From the NCBI GenBank assembly GCA_028551475.1, contig CM052359.1, positions 2,977,583 to 3,041,582 on the forward strand: DNA of 64,000 nucleotides. Direction: 5' to 3'. Below, piece after piece: positions 56,448 through 64,000 of this stretch. Made by a program: the position numbers and the translations under genes. The notes under the pieces were generated by a model, which was not told the origin of the DNA, made no database searches, and saw nothing but the letters and a program-made list of their open reading frames with translations. The DNA is from Casuarina equisetifolia. Its lineage: Eukaryota; Streptophyta; Magnoliopsida; Fagales; Casuarinaceae. How positions within the stretch are numbered: the first letter of the stretch is position 1; each line of letters begins with the position of its first letter.

Positions 56448-57559
56448 GATTATCCTTACTATTTGAGCTCCTAATCCTATAGGATTGTTTGAGAAGACAA
56501 GACTGAATATTTTCCAAGTAATTTGAAAAGTGTTAGTTTTTAAACAGTATTTACATAAAGACTTGTCTCCTTTTATTCTTAAATTAATTTTTAGACTAAA
56601 TTCTAGACTTTGTCTAATAACTGATAGAAAAGCTAAATGATTTTATGCATTCTCGAGACTCAAGGAAAATCTTTCTAGTCATATCTTTAGACTCATCTTA
56701 ACAACTATGGTCTAAGACAAGTTAGAGAGAAAAGAATGATGAAGATATATATGCATAAACCCTAAACCCTAATTATTAAAAGCTTACTTTCTTATGCCAG
56801 AAGAAGATCACAACTTGTCTAGGGTTGGTGCACTATAGCTAGAGGTTGTATTATATAATAGAAATCAATGAACCTTTCAAAATCTCCCCCACACAATCTG
56901 AGCCAAGATCACTTTCTACTTCTATTTATTGTTATACTAAAATATTTCCTTACCTTTTAGCATATTTTTTCTTTCTTGTTATTCAATTTTAAGCATTTTT
57001 ATGAAGTAAAGAAATTTAAGTATTCCTTTTAATTGATTTGTAAAGATAGAACATGTATTATAGTTTAAAGAAGTTGTTCAAGTATGATTTAAATACATGA
57101 CAATCTTTCCATATTCTTAATGTTGTTATTCTTTTATTTATATTGATGTTTATGTTATATAGGCAAAGACAAAGATTTTTTTTTAACTCAATATGTATTA
57201 ATTTTAAATCTTCTCCCTCGTAATTAATTAAAATCTATTTTTTATTTGAGTAATCTAATTATTTACTTGTAAATAATATACTAATTCATAATTAAGAAAC
57301 TTACTCTATTGCCTTTCAATTTTCGGGATTCAAATAAGAAAATCATTACATTTGAAGTCTAAACTAGTTATCTTAATTTACCACTATACTCATCATTTGA
57401 ATATAGTTTTTAGTAAATTACAAGAACAAAAATTGGAGTGAGATTTTGTGTCTCTAAATACATAAGTAGTAACTAATATATCCTAGATTCCATAAATTTA
57501 TGTCTTGTGGAAAGTCACGTTGAAAGTTTAACTCTTTGTTTTAAGGGAATGGATATTTT
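56448..57559 (+). repeat. CLE 3' flank
   Basis: Matches 27458-28545 and contains a double telo-box (AAACCCTAAACCC) near 56757. No gene. Confidence 0.6.
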
Positions 57560-58725
57560 AAATTAGCCATTCTACCAACTTAAAGCATGAAAATAAGACG
57601 GCTTTATTTCCTTCCAAATAACAAAATAGTCAAGTGATGGGTTCTAAACTACATAAGACTAACCTTGTCTTCAATGTCTCTAAAGATAACACATAATTTG
57701 TTACCCCATAAAATATCAACTAGGTGTTTTCTCTCTTTTTTTCCCTCACCCCCAAACCTTACCTAAAATACCATTGCCCACTAAACAACCTATAACACAA
57801 GCCACCTTATGGTGGCCACCACACAACACCCCCCCACCTCAACCCCTCCTCCCCTTCACTACCCTTAACTTTCTTAAATGGCATGCCACCAAAAAGATTT
57901 AAACCACCTTTATAGGTAATGTCCCCTATGCCAATGGCTTCTACCAAATCTTATTTTGTTGTCCTTATCAATCAAGCAAAAGTTTCTTCTTTTCCATTAC
58001 TTCTATCAATTCCACCTATTCCTTTCTCTCCAAAAGAACCCACAACATATAAGGGAGAATAGAATTTTGCATACTTCCTTTTGAATATTAACAAGTTATA
58101 AAATTTCATAGATTCATGATTATAGCAAACGTTGGATCAAGTTGTCCCTCTACGGAATTCTTTAAGCATCATGTCAACACTTATTAACGTTTAAGCCATC
58201 CTGCCATAGTTGGATTAATGGATCCTTGAAATATTGGGATTCATTTTTCTTCAAAAGGAAGATCTCATCATGGCTTGGTCAAGTGAATCACAAGTTTTTA
58301 AGAACATTCATTTTCTTCTTTACAAATGGTTAAGGGCATTAAACAAGAGCAACAATTCCAAATACATAATGATTTGGCTCTAATTACTAGGTTTGCCTTT
58401 ACCTTTTTATAATCCTTTAGCTTTATGTGGAATAGGTAATACACTTAATTGTTTTTAAAGGTAGATGATCACACTTTGTTATTAGAGAATTCCATGTTTG
58501 CAAGAATATATATAGAGATGAATATTTATAATCTTTTACCAACTAGGATTCACCTTAATGCTTTCAAAGAGAGTAGGAAGCAACAAAAAATCATTTATGA
58601 GATGAACATTGATTGTAATTATTGCCACATACAAGGATATGATGAATCCATTTATAGAAAGAAATTGTGCAAGTATGAAAAATCCAAAATCTAGCATTTA
58701 AGTGATGGGAAAGGAAAATAAAATC
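57560..58725 (+). repeat. LINE ORF1 relic, left part
   Basis: Best-kept copy of the DUF4283-type relic. The frame at 58449-58694 has F-L-K-V-D-D-H-T-L-L, F-A-R-I-Y-I and then C-N-Y-C-H-I-Q-G-Y, a zinc knuckle whose His and last Cys have become Tyr. Cut at 58725 by a younger LINE. Confidence 0.7.
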
Positions 58726-59662
58726 CTAATTCTTTTTTTTAGGAACTTTCTATGGGCAGGTACTACAGATACACAACACTCCCACAAAATTGTTTGGCAA
58801 ATAGTTTGCTCATTAAGGAAGGAAAGGGAATTAGGATTACCAAATCTAAAACTTTGGAATAAAGTCCTTTTGGGATGTTTGCTTTGCAAACTCATCCATC
58901 TTCCAAACGCTTCATTATGGAATAAATGGATCCATAGTACAAAATGTAAAAGAACTTCAGCTTAATATCAAAGGCACCATGGCATGGAGTTGGAGAGGCC
59001 TTCTCAAACTAAGGCCTACACTTACTCAGGTTCTTTATATGTCTACCTATTACTATAAAAAAATTTATTAAGACCTTCAACTAGTCACTGAAAAAGTATA
59101 TTGGTGTGATTTAATTTGGACAGGGGGCATTTGCAAACATAATTTTATTGGATGGCTAGTTTGTCAATATCGACTCTCTACAGCAGAAAGAATGGTACGA
59201 TGGCTTCCTTTAGTTAACTTATACTGTGACTTTTGTTAGTCCCATGTTAAAAATAGGAGTCATCTCTTTTTTTAATGTCCATGGACATGATGGTTTGAAA
59301 GACTATCCTTGCTCAGAATGAAATTCGACGTCATATTGGAGGATGGAATGAAGAACTACAATGGATAATTAGAGTAACTAAAGGAAAGGATTTGGCTGTA
59401 AAGCTTCTTCAGACAATTTCAATATAGAATAGTCGACATTCCTATCATCTTGGCTAAAGTAAGGAAAACTATATGAGGGAGAGCTTCTTTGTTTTAAAAT
59501 ATAAAATCATCACAGGAAAATGTCATTTTAAGTGAGATTTGGAGGCTTCCAACCTCAATCTTTTCATAGTTATTGAAAATTGTAATGTTCGAGTATGCCC
59601 TTATGCTTTTGTATACTACTTTATATTAATGCAAACTTACATTTCAACCAAAAAAGAAAAAA
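58726..59662 (+). mobile_element. 5'-truncated L1-type LINE, 12-bp TSD
   Basis: Flanked by GAAAATAAAATC (58714-58725 and 59663-59674). The first frame (58702-58965) shows the end of the LINE reverse-transcriptase ORF: F-L-W-A-G, H-K-I-V-W-Q, R-E-L-G-L-P-N-L and W-N-K-V-L-L. Then comes the zf-RVT part with S-T-A-E-R-M-V-R-W and C-D-F-C near 59180-59235. It ends in an A-rich tail. The empty site is seen at 42115-42150. The fragments at 17220-17757 and 63095-63640 are relatives. Confidence 0.88.
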
Positions 59663-60661
59663 GAAAATAAAATCTAGTAGCTAAGGAATCAAAGTGTGGA
59701 AAATAAAGGAAAATACAAAAAAGTTAAAAGCAATAGTAACCACTAAACAAGAAGTTAATCCCATTGTGTGTAATGATAAGGTTGTTGTGTCCTCAAATTA
59801 AAGAAAATTGATGAGGATATTATTCATGTGGATGAAGATGGAGGTGAAGTGATTTTTGATAAATCCTATGAAACGTTCCAAGTTGAAGAAATAAAAGTTG
59901 AGGAAAAATATGAGGAACACAATTCATCAAAAGGAAGTGCAAAGAAAAATGATTTTACCATTCTAGAACACTTTGAGGATAACCAACACATGCAAGATGA
60001 GGAGGCATACAAGGATAAGAATGGGTTTGATATGCAAAAAATTATTAAAGCAAATGAATTAACAAATGATGTCATAACAGAACTGGAATGGCATAGTGAA
60101 CAAACAATACGGAAAGAAAAGCAACAAATACAATTGTTGTGGGCATTGATGTAGGAATTGAAGTAAAATTTAACTTTAAACTCTATGCATATAATTCAAT
60201 ATTTTCTATATACAAATTTTTGATAACACCTAATGAATGGGAGAGATTCAAATTAGAGTTTTATTGTTTTTAAATTAGGAGTCCTTTTATTATTTTGACT
60301 GAGTTTAAGGTGGACAATCATGAGTAAATTTATTTAGTTGATCAATTTGAAGAAGATGATAAGGGTAAAATAATTAAGAAATAAGAAGAAAATTAGGTAG
60401 TTGAACATCAACTTGAGATTGTTTTGCCCTTTCCGTTTTTCTCTGACTCACCATGGCTATAGTCATTTACTACTCAAGATCCCCATGTTGTGAACTCCTT
60501 GTCCCTTTATGTTTGTGTGCTTCCGCATGCGCTTAGTTGATGCAAGGTCTAATCAGAGTCACTTTCCATCTCATAAAGAATGTCCCCAAATTGCTCTTTC
60601 AGTTGCTCATAATGCTTATCTTTATAATGAGATATTAAGGGAAGATGATCATAATGTTAAT
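59663..60661 (+). repeat. LINE ORF1 relic, right part
   Basis: Resumes after the LINE. The acidic/basic frame 59828-60154 is the longest remnant of the old ORF C-terminal part and has no recognised domain. The copy at 48710-49420 shares it. Confidence 0.6.
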
Positions 60662-60761
60662 GAAGCCTGAGTAGAGGTGGTAGAATATGATTTTTGAGAG
60701 GGTGGGACACGAGTCATAGAAGCCCGTCGAAAGCAGGAGTCCCATGTAATGAGAAGGGAAC

Positions 60762-62190
60762 TGTTCGGTGAATTTTAGATGCAAGTGAACATGTCGAACA
60801 TTTAATATAATGATGAGAAAAGTATCGTCCCACGAAGATTGGTGAATACTGAACTAATTAAGTACTAATGATGAATTAATTGTAAAATTTATCTAGCAAA
60901 TCAAAATATTGTTGAAGATGAATTAAAATTTAAAATTTCTAAAACGAAAACTCAATACTAATTAAAATTGAATCCAAGTAGGAAAAATCAAGATGAGACA
61001 CATGTTAGAGCTTCCGATTTCACCATAACTACTAGATATGAATTTCCATAGTTTATGCCTGCAAGAATGATATTATCTATGTAATGGCAGAATTTCCTAA
61101 TTTATTTACTATCCTATGTCTAGGTATAGTAAACCTATTTAGTTCATTAATTCACTATATCTCTATATGTGAATTGAAACAAACCAAATGCATTAGGATC
61201 TATGAATATTCCTGGTTTACAATAAATCTTTCGATCATCTTATCACCAAAAGCCACACAAATAACATGGTATATGTCTATCCACATTTAATTCATGGCTA
61301 TATATTATAAGAAGCAATTGTATATTATTACCTTTCAGTCTCTAACATGCACATCAAATCATTCAAGTGGTGGCCAATCACTTAAAAGCATTAAGCATAA
61401 TAATATATAACTCACATAAATAAACTATCTTGCAAAACATAAAAACTTATAGGATTCACATCATCATAGTTAGGCTACATCTTCGCTCTAACAAAAATAA
61501 ACTAAAACATAAAGAAATAATGAGGAAGAATGGTAATAAGAAATAAAGAAAGCATCTTGAATCCAAGAACAAGAAGTCTGTCACCCTTTTTGTCTTCTCT
61601 TCAAGAAAACCTTGAATTCTTGGCTTCTTTCTTGAGTTGAATCTTGAATTCTTGGCCTCTCTCTTGAGTTGTATCTTGAATTCTTGGCCTCTCTCTTAAG
61701 TTGTGCTCAATTTCCTCCTTGGTTTCAGTGACAACTTCTTTTCTCTCTTGCTTCCCCCTCTCTTCTATGCAGGGCTCCTCCTTTATATAGGGTATGGGAT
61801 CTAGAACTTTCTCATTATCCTAATAGCATTGGGTTTTGGATTCCCAATACAATTGGGTTTTAGACTTCTATATTAATTAGGCTTTGGACTCCTAATAGGA
61901 CTAGGTTTTCTAATTATTTAAAAAAACAATAACAATAAAAATCTAATAACAATTATCCAAAGCCTAAGCCCAAGCCCATCTTGATTTTCTTCACCTTGAT
62001 AATTTGACCATCTTCTGCCATATAATAAGTACCAGGTTCTCCATGCTTGTTCTTTTTCTTCATGCCTCCTTATGCTACATAAACAAGACAAATTTAAGTA
62101 AATAAAGAGGAATTCAAATATTTTCTCACAAACATTAGAGAATTTATTATTTAAATTAGGTAAAATAACTCTATAAAAATAGAGTTATCA
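60762..62190 (-). mobile_element. Athila-like solo LTR, 1429 bp, TSD GGAAC
   Basis: TGTTCGG...GTTATCA with a perfect GGAAC duplication (60757-60761 and 62191-62195). It is longer than its relatives because of extra copies of a ttgaattcttggcctctctc-type block near 61615-61700 and other inserts. It is more diverged than the other LTRs, so probably older or of a sister subfamily. Confidence 0.92.
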
Positions 62191-63094
62191 GGAACATAAT
62201 GGCTTGTTGTTTGCTCAGAAAAATGAATGGAATAAGTTCTTAGAACAGAACACCACATAGAGTCATTGTTTTTTTGTTTTCATTCTTCTTGTTAATCGAG
62301 TGGCAAATCAGTCCACTTTTGGATAAGAAACTGAGGGACAGAGACCCAGTAGATTAGGAGATAGTGTAAGGTGATTATTTTACGGTTAAAAGGAGATAAT
62401 ATTGTAATAGTTGATAAACAACAGCTAAACTCTCCAAGTGAAGCCTTCATTCTCACCAATATTTATGGTTTCTTCCCACACTGCCACTCGTTCGACTTAT
62501 CGTAAACGATTTATTGCAAGTGCTGCAAATCCTAATCAAAGTTGTCACCTACCCATTAATCCTATGGCCAACAATTCTTAAGAGATTAAAACTCGGGTCC
62601 TTTGTAGATTAGGCGTGAAGACTTCTTATGGATTAGATTATCATAACTTTTATCCCTTCATTCTATTTTATTATTTATAAACGAAGTTATACTTTAGAAA
62701 TATAAAGTATTAAATAGCGGTTGTCTCACATCATTCATATTTTTATTTTTATTTTTTATTAATTTTATAATTTTATCTTAATAATTATTTTTTTATGAAT
62801 ATGTGAGTTTTTTTAAGTAGAAATATAAGTTGGTATTAATAAAATATAATATACAAAAATATATGGACATACTCTAATATTACAATAATTATAAAAACCA
62901 TGAAAAAAAAAAGTTAGAAGCTTCCAAATTTCACTCAAAATGATATTTTATTGTAAGAATTTTACATTTTGAAACAAAAAATTTCTCTTTGTACATTTTT
63001 TCTTATTTTAGCCAACAAAATTAGAATGCTAATAGTTTTATGTTGAAATCATCTTCGATTTCATTATGTCCATTTACAATAAATGCAAGTTAAA
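62191..63094. other. AT-rich DNA with a diverged UGT-CLE intergenic copy
   Basis: 62860-63090 resembles 16740-16900, the intergenic DNA between UGT and CLE. This hints at another decayed module or one beyond the window edge. 62200-62860 shows no gene. Confidence 0.45.
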
Positions 63095-63640
63095 AAAGGC
63101 ATCTTAAGAAATCTCACAGCTAAATCATTTCTTTTAGTTACTTTGATTATTTATTGCAGTTTTTCATTCTATCTTCCAACATAATATCTAATTCCATTAT
63201 AAACAAAGATAGTCTTTCAAATCATATACATTAAAAAAAAAAAAAAAGATGACTCATATTTTTAACTTGGAACTGAAAAAATTATAATATAAGTTAACTA
63301 AAGGAAGCTATTATATCATTCATTTTACTGTAAAAAAATTAAGTTTTACAGACTAGTCATCCAATAAAATTATATCCATTAATGCTATTAGTCCAAATTA
63401 GATCATATCAATCTATTTTTTTATTAACTAGTCAAAGGTTATGATAACCTTCTTTGCTACAATAAACAAATTTATAAAGAATCAAGGTCAGTGTGAGCCT
63501 TTGTTTATGAAGACTTCTCAAACTTCATGCTATGAAATCTTTTTATATCAAACTATATTACTAAAGTTTTTTACATTTTATACTATAAATTCACTTATTT
63601 CTTGAAGAAGGATCTAAAAAATTGATGAAATTCCAAAGCA
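63095..63640 (-). mobile_element. LINE 3' fragment, minus strand
   Basis: Parts such as 63290-63330 and 63355-63420 are the reverse complement of 59110-59220. Heavily decayed and interrupted by an A run at 63231-63247. Confidence 0.6.
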
Positions 63641-64000
63641 TATGATTCAAAAAAAAATTATTTCAAAGTTTAAGATTTAGTAACCTCAATCTCCTTCTCT
63701 CTTTGGTAAGAAAATTGTTTGCCAAATTATTTTGTAAGAGTGTTATGTATATATACTATCTACTCATAGAAAGTTTTTAATCTTTTATTAAATATTTTAA
63801 TAATTAATTTTTAAAAAAAATTATCCATTATAACAATAAAAAATTAAATAAATTAATTACACATTTTTTAATATACAAAAAATTATATAGTTCTTTGATG
63901 TTGTCGGGACAAAAGAGATCAAACAAGCCATGCCCTATCAGCCACGTGGATAAACAAACTCACCATGCTTGTCAACATGTGAGCGGGTAAGTCTACATGC
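63641..64000. other. no gene recognised
   Basis: AT-rich to about 63900, then more balanced sequence to the window edge. No domain, repeat partner or RNA gene seen. Confidence 0.4.

Overview
The window looks like a gene-poor, repeat-rich stretch of a eudicot nuclear genome; I cannot name the species. The evidence is plant family-1 glycosyltransferases of the UGT91 type, plant CLE peptide-hormone precursors, and plant retrotransposons (Ty1/copia, an Athila-like Ty3 element, L1-type LINEs). There are no operons, CRISPR arrays or prokaryotic signals. No tRNA or rRNA gene was recognised.

The organising unit is a duplicated module: an intronless UGT91-like gene on the minus strand, about 1.5 kb of intergenic DNA, then a small intronless CLE gene on the plus strand, followed by a conserved 3' flank and a decayed LINE ORF1 copy. 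UGT copies lie at 4905-6981, 8427-9849, 15800-16600, 23826-25249 and 35027-36451. Only the last is intact (474 aa). The others carry stops, 1-bp deletions, a solo-LTR insertion or truncation. CLE copies lie at 14661-14843 (5'-truncated), 18369-18809 (three CLE motifs), 26812-27351 (four), 37956-38495 (four) and 50120-50560 (cut by a copia element after two motifs).

The main discovery candidate is this local family of secreted multi-CLE precursors. A signal peptide and short variable region are followed by two to four CLE dodecapeptides (consensus Q/E-V-V-P-G-G-P-D-P-I-H-H/D) at an exact 33-residue period. Every copy also carries the same 4-bp GACT duplication at the stop codon, which leaves one more CLE repeat out of frame in the 3' UTR.

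Region by region: 1-4600 holds degenerate copia pieces. 4905-9849 has two UGT pseudogenes. 11850-14350 is a tandem array with a period near 520 bp. 14661-18809 has a CLE fragment, a UGT fragment and the first complete CLE gene. 19957-23485 is a large inverted pair of copia LTR-gag fragments. 23826-27351 and 35027-38495 are two well-preserved UGT-CLE modules. 28438-31419, 40961-49420 and 57560-60660 are LINE ORF1 relics. 42404-48709 is a young, gag-only Athila-like element, with three related solo LTRs at 31420, 38908 and 60762. 50506-56179 is a complete but inactive copia element inside a CLE gene. 62191-64000 is AT-rich DNA with a LINE fragment.

Nothing in the sequence proves that the UGTs and CLE peptides act together. 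Their linkage may only reflect duplication as one block.
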